In this document: piece by piece, positions 13,266 to 23,702 of the stretch
Numbering within the stretch: the stretch's first letter is position 1
Layout of the letters: each line of letters starts with the position of its first letter
Source: Actinernus sp. WN-2022
Taxonomy: Eukaryota; Cnidaria; Anthozoa; Actiniaria; Actinernidae
NCBI GenBank assembly: GCA_030867875.1
Contig: JAOWCC010000655.1
Location: 11,988,269-12,052,268, forward strand
Length of the DNA stretch: 64,000 nucleotides
Direction: 5' to 3'
Notes under the pieces: model-generated
The model's input: only the letters and a program-made list of their open reading frames with translations
What the model was told of the DNA's origin: nothing
Databases searched by the model: none
Program-made: the position numbers and the translations under genes

Positions 13266-15903
13266 TCAGAAGTCCATAACCAGAAGTGTCCATCTACAAA
13301 TGTAGTATTGGAGTAGTGGCCCATCAGTTTACAGAGTAGTCTATTTTTAGAAATGCTAATTTCAAATTTCACGGAGGAAAAGCAATGACGGACATTGGGT
13401 CAGATGCGGGAGTCAGGAGTCCGGAGGGGCACTCATGTACACGACGTAAATGAGAATATCATGTGCTGTGTTACCGAGTACAGGTTTGAGCCCAATTTGG
13501 CAAACCGAGTCTTGTTTTGGAGCAAATCAACTATCAATTCGGGTTGATTTTCATAAAGTTCATGGAAATTCTGGTTAATAAAAACACCTTCACTATATTT
13601 TATTTTTGCAAAGTGTGTCAGGCTCTGAAGACGACACCTCGCATACCTCCCTTTATTATGCAAGCAGGGCCCCCGGGTTGAAGCTCAGTACAATGTACAT
13701 ACATTTGTACAGGTCACCAAGCGGTGCTACAAACTACAAAGCTACGGTGGCAAATGTCGGCCTTTTGACATGAACTAAAATTGAAGATTTTGGAATTGAA
13801 ATGAAAATAAATGCATCTTATTTAGACTGATCATCTGTGCCTCTGCTAATGGAATCTTGGTGTGATTTGAGAAAGCTGAGAGTGATTATCAAGTCTTCGA
13901 ATTCATGTGATCAGTTGACTAGCGACAATTTAGTATAAAAGTTTGAATCAATGACAATGAATGAAAATGGAACCGAAAATTCACATTCATCTCGCTGAAA
14001 CAGCTGGCCTGAGGAACAACTGACATTATACAAGGACAAAATTACATCAAAGTAAGCCAAGTTTACTGTTAAATTTTTATTTAACCCTTTCGCTCCTGAA
14101 CCGGCCAAAATGAAGCATGTACATGTACCTGGAGAAAATTATTTCATCAAACCTACACATGCTGGAAATACGATGTTGCAATATTATTTCAAGGGATGAA
14201 TTATTTCAAAGCCACAGCTACAACTGGGATCGCTTGACTCTCCCACTTTGGAGAAACACTCATTTGTTTTGGAGATCGTTTTTCGTTTCTCCGATTTTCA
14301 CCAATTTTGAGGAGATGAAAATTGGCCTCCAAAATCCTTCGCATTTGTCCTTGAAATCAAAAGCAAACACAAAATCAGCACTCAGTCGTTACAGTACCTT
14401 CTTTAATCTTTCGAACCAGGTTTGTTTGCGACTGTGAAGCATGCTATTCTTAATGCTGCACTTCTCTTCATGTTTTCCTGCTCCCGCCTCCAATTGCATG
14501 CTGGGTAATCAACAAAAAAATCGCAAGAGGACCCCCTCTGGGACTCCTGTAGGTTTTTTTGTGTAAGTCTCTTACCCCTACAACCAAGGACGGTGATTTG
14601 GACTCAAGCCGTTGCTTTAAAGTGACAAAAACACATCCTAATACATGTACATGTAGGTTGAGCAGGGGGAAAAGACAACCAACTGCAGGATTTCAAGGAT
14701 TTCAGTGAAGAATTATTTCATGTGTCTCAAAGCAGAAACACAACAGAAAAATCCTGTGAAACCCCTCACAACGCCTACTAAAAGCAAACCAAGTACTTTT
14801 AAGCCGTCATCAGACTTAATGATGTCCTCTAGCTCTCTTACAGTGGCTTATTTGTCCAAAATTAGAGCACATTTCATTGGAAAACCTACAGAAGAAACCA
14901 TACTCACCACCGCCGAGTCCGTAGAATTCTGCCGAATGGCATCATGGGGAAAGTTTGAGCCCTTGGTTTAAAAAGTCAGCAGTATTTAACTAGCCCGGGC
15001 TAGCCAAACTGGAACTGAGGGGGGAGGGTTGAGTTTAAGCACTCTGCATTTCACCCATTGAGCCCAAACACGTCCGGGTTTGAAAGGTTTAATTGTTTTA
15101 TTTTTAATCCATTTTTGCTAGTATTCAGTGTACCAGAAATTGACTTTTTCACAGGTTATAGCTATTTTCTCTCAGCTCTGGTCGATTATTAAGCCTTGCT
15201 TGGAGATTTGCCAGGCTGTTCTTTTATCTGCCAACCACAAATTACTTACAGTAGGATTTTCAAATTTTCACTTGAGCTCAAACTCAAACAAGTAAACAAA
15301 CTTGGTGCACTTGACTCTTGAGAGAACATCTGATTGTCTTTTTCAGTAACTGATTTCAGTCTTTTTCAGTAAATTTCTTAGGTCATATTATTTATCAAAT
15401 AATAGCATGATTTGTAGGTGATATATTTATGCCAAATAACACTACAAAAATATTTGTTTATGACTTTAATAGCTTCGTTCTGTATACACTGTACATCATA
15501 AACTGCTGTAAACACGAAGTCTTTACATATACATGTATACAGATGAAACGGGGAAAATAAAAGGTTACAAAGGAGCCACATGTTCTGGTTTATATGGACT
15601 AATGGTCTTTCCTGGACATGTGGTGCTCACTTGTTCTTGCAAGTTATAAATTAGAAATAGCTGATCATCATAAGTTTCTACATTGCCTTGTTCGCTTATA
15701 TAATTAGCTGAACAATATTACAAACAAAGGAAATCGCTGTCTTAGCCAATCAGGTGCTGCTGATAAAATTTCTTAGAATATGATTGGCTGCAAGGGCGGG
15801 AAAAGCTTTCTATGAATAGACTACTCTGTAAACTGATGGGCAAAAAAAAACCTATAGTGGGAGATGGACACTTCTGGTTATGCCTTATGGACTTCTGACA
15901 ATA
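13266..15903. repeat. Large fold-back structure with about 90-bp inverted arms
   Basis: CAGAAGTCCATAACCAGAAG near 13268 and the stretch up to the TTTACAGAGTAGTCTATT segment at about 13350 are mirrored at 15811-15903. The interior (about 2.4 kb) includes the inverted copy of the 5.1-kb repeat (14450-15095). No recognisable transposase was seen. It could be one non-autonomous element or two opposed copies. Confidence 0.5.
14450..15095 (-). repeat. Interspersed repeat, copy 2 (inverted relative to 5094-5700)
   Basis: This is the same family as 5094-5700 in the opposite orientation. It is recognised from the matching segments around TGCAATTGGAGGCGGGAGCA (read on the minus strand), the CCTACAGAAG segment and the GGGGGGAGGGTTGAG segment. 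Diverged; no gene. Confidence 0.6.
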
Positions 15904-16074
15904 TTGAATAAATTCTGAAATAAATTCTAAAAAATTCTTACTTTTGACTGGGATTGACGGAGCGTATAATGATACAGCAGGGATGCTATGAAAACATGAC
16001 GTCAAAATTATAGATTCGTGAATTCTAAAATATTAGAGAGCAGTGAAAGTGAAACGTGATTTCCGGCCCCGACT

Positions 16075-16726
16075 CCCGAGTACTACCCTGGTTTCCAGAG
16101 GTTAAATGTTTTGCCTTTTGTTGGTAAATTCGGTGGGCACGCGGAAGGCAAAACAAATTCAACCTCTGGGCCAGGTCTGTTTGAATCTCGTTTTCATGCA
16201 GAATAGTGCGTCAGCAAAAAAGGTCTAGATTTTGATTGGCTAAGAGCAGCGCAAGTTATATTTGAAAATTGAAAGACCAGTGAAAAAAGTTGAAACACCA
16301 ATTCAAATTACACTACCTTTTCACAAAGTCTCGAAACCAAAGATTCTAACGTTAAATGTTATCTAACTTTGTACACACGTATTTCTTGCACGTAGTTGAT
16401 AAAGAAAACTGCAGAGAAAGGGGAAGTTTCGGGTGAAAAGTTTTCAATTTTAGTTCGCGCGCGCTGCTGACGCAATCATCACTGCACGCCATTTCGAACA
16501 TCAAGCGCGCGCTCAACGTGGGCGGTTTTGGACACGTGATGGGTATTATCCAATTACAGGTTGTTGTGAGCGTTAGCCAATGGCTATCGGTCTCCATATT
16601 TTGGATGAATAAATTAAGTTCAAACAGACCTGGCCCAGAGGTTAAATTCGCCAGGGATCCTCGCCAACGCTATTTACCAACAAAGGGCAAAACATTTAAC
16701 CTCTGGAACCCAGGGTACCCGAGTAC
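16075..16726. mobile_element. Fold-back element (634 bp) with 9-bp target duplication
   Basis: The element spans 16084-16717, starting TACCCTGGTTTCCAGAGG and ending CCTCTGGAACCCAGGGTA. Inverted arms extend through a TTTGCC...GGCAAA block and an inner CAGACCTGG segment. The flanks carry the same 9 bp, CCCGAGTAC, at 16075-16083 and 16718-16726. No coding capacity. A 9-bp duplication is again the Mutator-like hallmark. Confidence 0.7.
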
Positions 16727-17289
16727 TTGAATCAAGCCAAGAAGTCAAATCGCCCCGCTCGGGCTTCATAATTTTGCAATTACCCGTTACCACAAGATGC
16801 CAAAATCCAAATCACTCTCACTCGGCAACCACTTCGAATGAACATTGTACTTCGCTAATATAATCTATGATCTTACCTCCAAATTTATTTAATTTCACTT
16901 TCACTTTCAGGCCCTAGGCCTAGCCCAATCGTCTCCACGTTTATGGCTCCACCACCGTAGGCTGCGTCGCATCCCAACTGAACTACATGATGATCTTCAA
17001 GCTATTTGAAGATATGGTCACCAAGCTCAGTCGAAGTTAAGATGTTCTGAAACGTTATTCACTCGTAAAGTGGCTATTTTCGTGGCAACCTTGAACAACA
17101 ACTGAACAAGCAACCTCGTTCCCAGGCCCAGGGGTCAATCCAAGATGGCGCGGACCCTAGACTCATCCACAGACCCCGCTCGGCCGTTGCACTACGCAAA
17201 GGGTCTGTTATCCCGATTTTGATTGGTTAGTCTATCCGCCTTGTTAACCGATACTGCATAACTGCCAGCTTGTTCTCGAAGAACGGAGA

Positions 17290-17720
17290 AAGAAGCCTAT
17301 GAACAATATTTTATTATTATTTAAGATATCAATTCTAAATCAAGTGAATAGTAGAATGGTAAAATATATTTTGCTTTGAATGCTGTGCCGCTAAGTTAAG
17401 GAGGTTTTAATATCCAAAATGCTAATTACATGACGTCAGGGGAGGTATCTGCAATCACTTCTTAGTGGTTGTGAATGGGCGTTTCTACTGATATAGGAAA
17501 ACAAATTTCTAACATCATGGGTATGACACTGATAATTTGAAAAAAATGTTTAATTGTAACAAAAACATTGTATAATAATTGATGCCTCCCCTGACGTCAT
17601 GTAATCTCCTTAACTCAGCGGCACAGCATTCAAAGCAAGATATACTGTACCATTCTAATATTCACTTGATGTAGAATTGATATCTAAAATAAAATATAGG
17701 GTTCATAGGCACTTTAAGCT
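17290..17720. repeat. MITE-like fold-back, about 430 bp
   Basis: The left arm runs from AAGCCTATGAAC through ATATCAATTCTAAATCAAGT and TTGAATGCTGTGCCGC to TGACGTCAGGGGAGG. The right arm mirrors each of these blocks and ends AGGCACTTTAA. The terminal AGTGCCT/AGGCACT next to TTAA is the same as in the element at 41426-41919, suggesting one family that targets TTAA. Confidence 0.6.
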
Positions 17721-17800
17721 ATCGCTTTCTAAAATAAACCAGACAAGAACGATACAGTGGCTGAAGTCAAAGCAGTGCGACTGTGGGTTAGCAAGCTAGC

Positions 17801-17945
17801 CTGCTTCCAGGCGATAGATGGTGTTTTTTTCGCGCACTGACCAAACGGATCATAAGCGGCCACCATATTGGCCGAGCGTGATTGAGACCTGGGATAGAAT
17901 GACAAATGGAGGGGGGAGGGGGAATAGCAGAAAGGAAAGACCTTA
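17801..17945 (+). repeat. Solo arm of the 9-bp-TSD fold-back family
   Basis: The stretch contains TAGCCTGCTTCCAGGCGATA, the CATATTGGCCGAGCGTGATT block and the GACAAATGGAGGGGGGAGGG block. These occur in the same order as in the left arm of the element at 3408-5001. No second arm is nearby, so this is a fragment. Confidence 0.65.
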
Positions 17946-18120
17946 GCAAGCCGGCCAAGTTGATATGTAGGCTTAAACAGTTTAGGTTTGTATAAAGCCC
18001 GGTATAAAGTTTAATACTCGAGTCAAATTTATTATGCAGTACACACTACAAACTTTTTTAGCGATTCTCTTTCCTTAGCTTACATACATTTATACTGTAA
18101 GTTAACGTCTCGAATAATAA

Positions 18121-18657
18121 ATCTACTCGATCGTATTGTATTCACTTTATTTACAAAGGGAAGACACATTAACCTTACATAGTTATCTAACATGCGGCCC
18201 TCTATGTTACAAATATAACGTAATAAAAAGGAAAGAAAATATGGGGGAAAATTAACACACCAGCTACAACATTACAAAATATAATAAATAATTGGAATCA
18301 ATATAAAGAGGATTAATATGAAATAAAATAAAAAACAAATATACTTACTAGAAGACTATGCGCAATGGAAGTGGCTATGCCATGGACGCGGCGCCAGAAA
18401 TGCAGCAGCAATGAAGCAAGAAGCGACAGTTATAGCAGAGGAGCAGCTCCTCTAGATGGTTAACAGAGGAGATGTGCGGAAGAAAAACGTTACGAAGCTT
18501 ATGCTTAATAGAAGCCAGCCTGGTAGGCAAAGTAACAGAAGAGAGCGTAGTAGTAGATGTTACAAGCTGCTTGAAGTCAGGATCCAAGGAATTGAAAAGA
18601 ATAGCAGCGCTATAAGCCAGAGTGCGCTTGCCAGAATTACTGGGAGGGTAAGGTACA
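18121..18657 (-). mobile_element. CR1/L2-like LINE: end of ORF2 and 3' UTR (part 1, below the Polinton)
   Basis: On the minus strand, codons between about 18657 and 18375 give a short C-terminal stretch (VPYPPSNSGKRTLAYSAA, then ILFNSL) typical of the end of CR1/L2-type reverse-transcriptase proteins. It is followed by a 3' UTR reaching a TTGTATT-type short-repeat tail near 18130. The upstream part of the same ORF lies on the other side of the Polinton (34131-34671). A second copy of the same 3' UTR is at 39375-39815, which confirms it as a repeat family. Confidence 0.7.
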
Positions 18658-18662
18658 GCGAG
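18658..18662. repeat. Polinton target-site duplication, left copy (GCGAG)
   Basis: GCGAG directly precedes the AGT terminus here and directly follows the ACT terminus at 34126-34130. Collapsing the two copies to one keeps the interrupted LINE frame in register, which supports 5 bp as the true length. Confidence 0.75.
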
Positions 18663-18796
18663 AGTAGTAGAGTCGGCGTCAAAATGATACCCGTTTTTCT
18701 TGCACAAGAAAACTCAAAAAGTGAATTCAGAAATTCATTTTTGAGTTTTCTTGTGCAAGAAAAAAGGGTATCAGTTTTGACGCCGACTCTACTACT
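18663..18796. repeat. Terminal palindrome (hairpin-capable), left end
   Basis: The 134-bp stretch reads almost the same on both strands: AGTAGTAGAGTCGGCGTCAA at one end, and its reverse complement at the other. The centre is near GAATTCAGAAATTC. The two half-arms differ slightly (GATACCCGTTTTT against GATACCCTTTTTT read inward), so the palindrome has an orientation. It could fold into a hairpin of about 60 bp. That may matter for replication or end protection, but the role is inference. Confidence 0.85.
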
Positions 18797-18896
18797 AGGG
18801 GTAACTAAGGGTCATTCAAAGTGTCACTAGACATTCTTGTACGTAAAATCCAACTTGATAATCCTATTAGAGATATGATTACATCTAGTTATATCG
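18663..18896 (+). repeat. Polinton left terminal inverted repeat
   Basis: This is the 234-bp inverted partner of 33892-34125, with three visible differences. It comprises a 134-bp palindrome (18663-18796), a spacer starting AGGGGTAACTAAGGGTCATT, and the first of three 71-bp repeats. It ends exactly after the promoter-like TAGTTATATCG. Confidence 0.92.
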
Positions 18897-19048
18897 ACAT
18901 CGATTGCTTGTACATAAAATCCAACTTGATAATCCTATTAGAGATATAATTACATATAGTCATATCGCTGCAACATCCTTACACATAAAATCCAAATTTG
19001 GAGTATCTGTTAAAGCTATCCTAACACATAGTTATATCGAAGGGAGAA
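18836..19048 (+). repeat. Three 71-bp tandem repeats upstream of POLB
   Basis: Units start at 18836, 18907 and 18978, exactly 71 bp apart. Each starts CTTGTAC(G/A)TAAAATCCAA or CTTACACATAAAATCCAA, and each ends in TAGTTATATCG or TAGTCATATCG. Units 1 and 2 are nearly the same and unit 3 is diverged. The last unit ends at the POLB start codon. The first lies inside the inverted repeat. They could be an enhancer or promoter array or an origin element. Confidence 0.8.
19026..19039 (+). promoter_or_regulatory. Putative POLB promoter (ACATAGTTATATCG)
   Basis: This TATA-like element ends 8 nt before the POLB ATG at 19048. It is the third copy in the 71-bp array. The same core occurs upstream of most genes in the element. 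Confidence 0.55.
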
Positions 19049-22000
19049 TGGTGAGACCACGTAGTGAACCACTTCCACGGAGTCTAGCTCGAGAGGCAGG
19101 TGCTATTCTCGATGAGAGAGATGGAATGCTTGAGGGGATGGAGATAGGTCGCCGTACTATCCGATGGCGCTTCTTCCAAGGTGTGGCAGGAGATTTGACC
19201 CCTAGGATCATGGAAAAGTTAGTTGCAAAGGTAACCACCAGCTTCTATCTGCGCTACAGCTACACCTATCGCATTCGCAATGTCAATGACGGACGCGTGA
19301 TTCTATTCTCCAAGACTGTCCCAGGCTCTCCATGGGTGAACATCCTAGAAGATGGAGAAGAGTGGATCAATAGCAAGGAGACAGCTCGATTGAATCCCGA
19401 CAACATCACTCGACCAAATACCCAATGGGCCTTTGTGCGTTGGATCTACGTAGATGTAAAAGTTGTGATCGATCGTCAGCTTCTGTTGGGAACAGGTCCA
19501 CTGCCCCAATGGCTTCGCCAGAAAAAAGGAATGTTTGCCCTCGATCGATATGGTGACAACCTATGTCTGTGGCGCTGCCTTGCCGTATACAAAGGAGCCC
19601 GTGCAGACAAGTGCAACACCTCAGCTCGAAAACTTGCCCAGGACTTCTATCGCCTGACAGCACCCACACAAGACGTTCCCAAAACTTCCTTAGACCAGCT
19701 GGAGGAAGTCGAGTTGCACTTCGGGATTGGCATTCGGGTGTACGAACCCACGGAGGATGGCGCTTGGCATCTGACGCGACATGCAGCTCACTACAAGCAT
19801 ACGATGACGATTGGGATATACGAAGGACATGCCTTCTACATCAAGAACATCAACAAGCTAGGGCACATCTACGTATGTAATGACTGTAAGCAACGGTTCA
19901 CGAAAGCCTCAGACCTTCACCGCCATGCAGATCGTTGCAGGAGTGGCGAAACGAAGATTGTTTGCCCCGGAAAAGTAATCACAGTACCCCAGTCGGCATA
20001 CGAAAAAGCCTTCTGGCCAGAGAGCACAGCCAGCAAAGTCGCTCTATGCTGGTTGGAACGTGAAACCAAAAGGATTGGACAACACATTCATCATGCAGCT
20101 TGCGGGCATGGTGGAGAGCATTGGATAGAAGGAGCGCCGGTCGACGGCTACGAACCTATTTCGAAAACCATCTTTCAATTTCATGGATGCTATTTCCATG
20201 GCTGCCCGAAATGCTTCCCTAGGGAAAGGAGGCTCTATCTCAAGACCTGTGAAAGAACGGCAAAGCTACAAGGAGCTGGTTATACAGTAGTGGAAGCTTG
20301 GGGCTGCTCCACAAAGAAGAAAAACAAACCGGGCCCCACACCAACACAAACTGTCTACCCACACTTCATAGTTTACGATTTCGAAGCCTATCTCGACACG
20401 ACAAAAGGAAGACAACCAACAGACCACCTGACCATCGAAAACGTTCACGTTCCCATATCAGTATCAATTGCCGACACGTACAATCGAAAGCCAACCCACA
20501 TTTGTCGACGCAATCCAAAAGAACTCATCGAAGCCTTCGTCGAAGAACTCCAGCTAAGAGCGAAAGTGATCCAAGAAGTCATTGCAGAACAGTTCTGCCC
20601 CAAGACACCTGAATTCTCTTTTGACACCCTACCAAAGAAACAACAAGCGAAGATCGACGAATGGATCCGCCAAGTTCCAGTAGTGGGATTCAACTCTGGC
20701 AGGTACGATCTCAATCTGATCAGGGAGCACTTCGTAGGAATCATTGCCGACACCTGTTCAAAGATCCTGGTAGCAAAGAAAGCCAATTCCACTATGTTCC
20801 TATTGACCCCAGATTTCCGTTTCCTTGATGTGATCAACTACCTTGGACCTGGAACTTCTTATGAACGTTGGGTCGCTGCCTATGGCTGTGAGTTGCAAAA
20901 GAGTTTCTTCCCATATGAGTGGTTCGATTCTCCAGACAAGTTGGATCACATTGGATTACCAGACTATCCAGAGTGGGGTTCGAAGTTGAAAAGAGAACAT
21001 CTACTATCTATGTCAGAGTTCGAAGACTGTGAGTGCACCTTTCTCGACAAAGGAATGGAAACCTTTGCAGACTGGCTACGATACTACAACAACCTAGATG
21101 TAGTTCCATTCTTAGAGGCACTTGAAAAGATGCGAGATTTCTATCACGAGAAAGGAGTAGACATGCTGAAAGATGCAGTGTCCATTCCAGGAGTCTCACT
21201 ACAGTTCCTGCTTCGAGGTAGTGTAGAAAGGGGAGCTGAGCTGTACGCTCCAAGTAAGGAAGCCTACCGCATGCTGAAAGACGCTGTCGTGGGAGGTCCA
21301 AGCATAGTGTTCACCAGACTCCACGAATCAGGAGTGACTAAGATTCGTAGTCATCAGGGAGGAACTAAGACTTGTCGTAAGATTCTTGGATACGATGCCA
21401 ACGCCCTATATCTTTCTACCATGGAATTCGAAATGCCTTGTGGAAAAGAAAAGGTTGTGCACTATGACGATCCAGGTCCAGCCACTGAAGGATTCGTTGA
21501 ATGTCTACTTGGTGGAACGTGGTTTGGATATGCAGAAGTAGACATCGAGATACCAAAGAAATTGTGGAAGGAATTTGAGGAGATGCCACCCTTCTTCTAC
21601 AACAAGAAAATCCCCAAAGAAGCAATCCCTCCAGAAATGTTGGCCTACCTCACAAAGACAGGTAGAAAGCTCAGCGAGGAAAAGAAGCTAGTTGGGAGTC
21701 TCTCTGGAAAGAAGTTGCTACTCTATGCTCCTCTTCTACTTTGGTATGTAGATCATGGCGCAGTGATCACTGCTGTCTACCGCACGATAGATTACGAACC
21801 CAAAGAAATCTTTAGATGGTTCGTGGACCAAGTCACTGAGGCACGTCGTATGGGAGATGAAGATAAAGGTGAGGCTTTGCTGGCAGATGTGTTCAAGCTA
21901 CTAGGAAACAGCGCCTATGGAAAGTTGCTCGAAGACTTGGGACGCCAAACGAAAGTCACCTATACGAAAGATGAGAAGGTTGTGGACAAGGCATTGCGAA

Positions 22001-22638
22001 GTGTTTGGTTCGAAGACCTGGAAGAGATTGGTGATGCATATGAACTCGAGAGCCGAAAGGACCAGATCCGAATCAAACGCCCTTTCCAAGTAGGTATCGC
22101 TGTGTACCAGCTTGCAAAGCTGCGTATGCTCGAGTTCTACTACGACTTCCTCGATAAGTACATCGACCGAGATGATTTCGAATACATCCAGATGGACACG
22201 GACAGTGCGTACATTGCCATCTCTGGAAACAGCATAGATGAAGTTGTACGACCGGAACTACGAGAGGATTTCGAAGCCAATAGGAAGGAATGGCTAGCTT
22301 GGGACAAGTGGAGTAGTCGTACGCCAGGACTCTTCAAACTCGAATTCGAAGGACAGCGCGCCATTGCCCTATGCTCGAAAGCCTACTACGTCGATACGGG
22401 TGGCAGCAAGAAGTATTCCGCTAAAGGTATGTCTAGACGGCACAACGACATTTCGTGGGATCGATTCAAAGAAACCCTCCAGGGTAGTATCGACGTAGCG
22501 AATAACCGAGGCTTCCGCCTATTGCCAGAAGGTGTGGTAACCTACGACCAATGGAAGCTTGGGTTATCGGCTTACTACGACAAAAGACACGTTCTTTCCG
22601 ATGGAATCCACACCGAGCCAATAGAGTACTATGTCTAA
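19048..22638 (+). CDS. B-family DNA polymerase, protein-primed type (Polinton POLB), 1196 aa
   Basis: This enzyme should replicate the element from protein-primed ends. I start it at the ATG at 19048, just after the promoter-like repeat; the frame is open further upstream but without an ATG. Features in order: an N-terminal region with GDNLCLWRCLAVYKG (about 170), common in animal Polinton polymerases; a C2H2 finger, CNDCKQRFTKASDLHRHADRC (about 277-298); VDGYEPISKTIFQFHGCYFH (about 365); the 3'-5' exonuclease with ExoI VYDFEAYLDT (about 441), ExoII GFNSGRYDLN (about 547) and ExoIII YNNLDVVPF (about 680); then polymerase motifs A GYDANALYLST (about 781), B KLLGNSAYGK (about 951) and C YIQMDTDSAY (about 1050). 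All catalytic acids are present. It converges on the integrase gene and the two stop codons overlap (22635-22638). Confidence 0.94.
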   Translation: MVRPRSEPLPRSLAREAGAILDERDGMLEGMEIGRRTIRWRFFQGVAGDLTPRIMEKLVAKVTTSFYLRYSYTYRIRNVNDGRVILFSKTVPGSPWVNILEDGEEWINSKETARLNPDNITRPNTQWAFVRWIYVDVKVVIDRQLLLGTGPLPQWLRQKKGMFALDRYGDNLCLWRCLAVYKGARADKCNTSARKLAQDFYRLTAPTQDVPKTSLDQLEEVELHFGIGIRVYEPTEDGAWHLTRHAAHYKHTMTIGIYEGHAFYIKNINKLGHIYVCNDCKQRFTKASDLHRHADRCRSGETKIVCPGKVITVPQSAYEKAFWPESTASKVALCWLERETKRIGQHIHHAACGHGGEHWIEGAPVDGYEPISKTIFQFHGCYFHGCPKCFPRERRLYLKTCERTAKLQGAGYTVVEAWGCSTKKKNKPGPTPTQTVYPHFIVYDFEAYLDTTKGRQPTDHLTIENVHVPISVSIADTYNRKPTHICRRNPKELIEAFVEELQLRAKVIQEVIAEQFCPKTPEFSFDTLPKKQQAKIDEWIRQVPVVGFNSGRYDLNLIREHFVGIIADTCSKILVAKKANSTMFLLTPDFRFLDVINYLGPGTSYERWVAAYGCELQKSFFPYEWFDSPDKLDHIGLPDYPEWGSKLKREHLLSMSEFEDCECTFLDKGMETFADWLRYYNNLDVVPFLEALEKMRDFYHEKGVDMLKDAVSIPGVSLQFLLRGSVERGAELYAPSKEAYRMLKDAVVGGPSIVFTRLHESGVTKIRSHQGGTKTCRKILGYDANALYLSTMEFEMPCGKEKVVHYDDPGPATEGFVECLLGGTWFGYAEVDIEIPKKLWKEFEEMPPFFYNKKIPKEAIPPEMLAYLTKTGRKLSEEKKLVGSLSGKKLLLYAPLLLWYVDHGAVITAVYRTIDYEPKEIFRWFVDQVTEARRMGDEDKGEALLADVFKLLGNSAYGKLLEDLGRQTKVTYTKDEKVVDKALRSVWFEDLEEIGDAYELESRKDQIRIKRPFQVGIAVYQLAKLRMLEFYYDFLDKYIDRDDFEYIQMDTDSAYIAISGNSIDEVVRPELREDFEANRKEWLAWDKWSSRTPGLFKLEFEGQRAIALCSKAYYVDTGGSKKYSAKGMSRRHNDISWDRFKETLQGSIDVANNRGFRLLPEGVVTYDQWKLGLSAYYDKRHVLSDGIHTEPIEYYV

Positions 22639-23675
22639 CGTCTAGGTACGAACAGAATTCCTTTTGGTGGTAGTTCTGTATCCCTAGGAATGACTTGTAG
22701 CTCTTCACGAACGAATCCACGTTTGGGTGCGGCCTTCTCCCCTTCTCGCTTCGCAAGGTAGTAAAGCACAGGCTGTCCCGAAGATACTACACTTCGCGAA
22801 ATGGTGTGTATTTGCAAACTCCACACAGGATCAGTAGCTCTACGTTTTTCACCTCCTTCCAATTCTCCTGGTGCGTAAAGATATCGAACTAGAACGTCGA
22901 ATGGTAGACGCTCTTCTCTCAATCCAACGGTGCGCGAATACGTAGGAGTCTTAAGATCTACTTGTTGCGCCACCACAGAATTCAAAGGCTCTTTACCAGT
23001 CAACCGAGTCACCTCACTATTCATAGCTTTGATAACCATTGGTAAACGAACTACCCATTCTCTACTACGTTCATCTGATCCTTCCGAAGTAAGTACCATC
23101 TCTTGTGCATACTGATACCCAAACAATCTCTCGGCTAGAGTTCTATTTGCTCTTTCAACAAAACTTTGCGCTCTATGATTACCAGCCTCACCTCGTTGAA
23201 CTTTCGTACCATGTAGTTCTAGCGTTTCAGACATACGTCCCATGAATTCTCTACCAGGATCTACTTGCAAAGTCTTTGGCCATTCTAGTGGACTACGTTT
23301 ATAGATTCGTTCGAATGCCGCAGAAACTTCACCACTATCTTTAGATGCCAAAGGTTCGGCTTCTTTGTATCGAGAAGCTACATCGATTACCACTAATGCA
23401 TACTTATATAGTTTCCTTTCACGTCCAGGCCGATCGTGTGGTAGAAATATCAAATCAGCTTGGTGGACTTCATTTGGTTTCGATACAGTCCAATGTGGTC
23501 GTGGAATGTGTTTTGGTGGTGGTAGATATATTTGCCACATAGATTGCTTTTCCAACCAACTCCTAGCCACGTCTTCTGATGCTTTCGCTGCTACCGATAG
23601 CTTACCAATTGCAGAGTGACCTTTCCAATAGCCCATAGGACCATAGAAGATATTCGCAAGTTTAGAATCCATCAT
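22635..23675 (-). CDS. Retrovirus-like integrase (rve, DDE) of Polinton type, 346 aa
   Basis: It inserts the linear element into chromosomes. The first ATG of the frame is at 23675; upstream codons are open but have no ATG. The N-terminal part has LANIFYGPMGYWKG and WLEKQSMWQIYLPPP, then PHWTVSKPNEVHQADLIFLP. These are hallmarks of Polinton integrases rather than LTR elements. The DDE residues are the D of HQADLIFL, the D of LQVDPGREFMG and the E of SFVERANRTLAERL. The C-terminal part (TDPVWSLQIH ... VLYYLAKR ... GFVREELQVIP) resembles the chromo/SH3-like tail of this family. It overlaps the POLB stop by 4 bp. A TATAGATGTATG-like element precedes the ATG. Confidence 0.93.
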   Translation of the reverse strand: MMDSKLANIFYGPMGYWKGHSAIGKLSVAAKASEDVARSWLEKQSMWQIYLPPPKHIPRPHWTVSKPNEVHQADLIFLPHDRPGRERKLYKYALVVIDVASRYKEAEPLASKDSGEVSAAFERIYKRSPLEWPKTLQVDPGREFMGRMSETLELHGTKVQRGEAGNHRAQSFVERANRTLAERLFGYQYAQEMVLTSEGSDERSREWVVRLPMVIKAMNSEVTRLTGKEPLNSVVAQQVDLKTPTYSRTVGLREERLPFDVLVRYLYAPGELEGGEKRRATDPVWSLQIHTISRSVVSSGQPVLYYLAKREGEKAAPKRGFVREELQVIPRDTELPPKGILFVPRR

Positions 23676-23702
23676 ACATCTATACGTCCCAACCTTCAAC
23701 AG

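Noticed and set aside
13019..13316. Overlapping frames on both strands at the poly-C/poly-G stretch
   Set aside because: They are low-complexity translations of a MITE with homopolymer runs.
18904..19047. POLB extended upstream through the 71-bp repeats
   Set aside because: The frame is open but has no ATG there, and the stretch is repeat and promoter-like DNA partly inside the inverted repeat. The ATG at 19048 is preferred.
20266..22364. Several antisense frames over POLB
   Set aside because: They are shadows of the strong coding signal on the plus strand and match no family.
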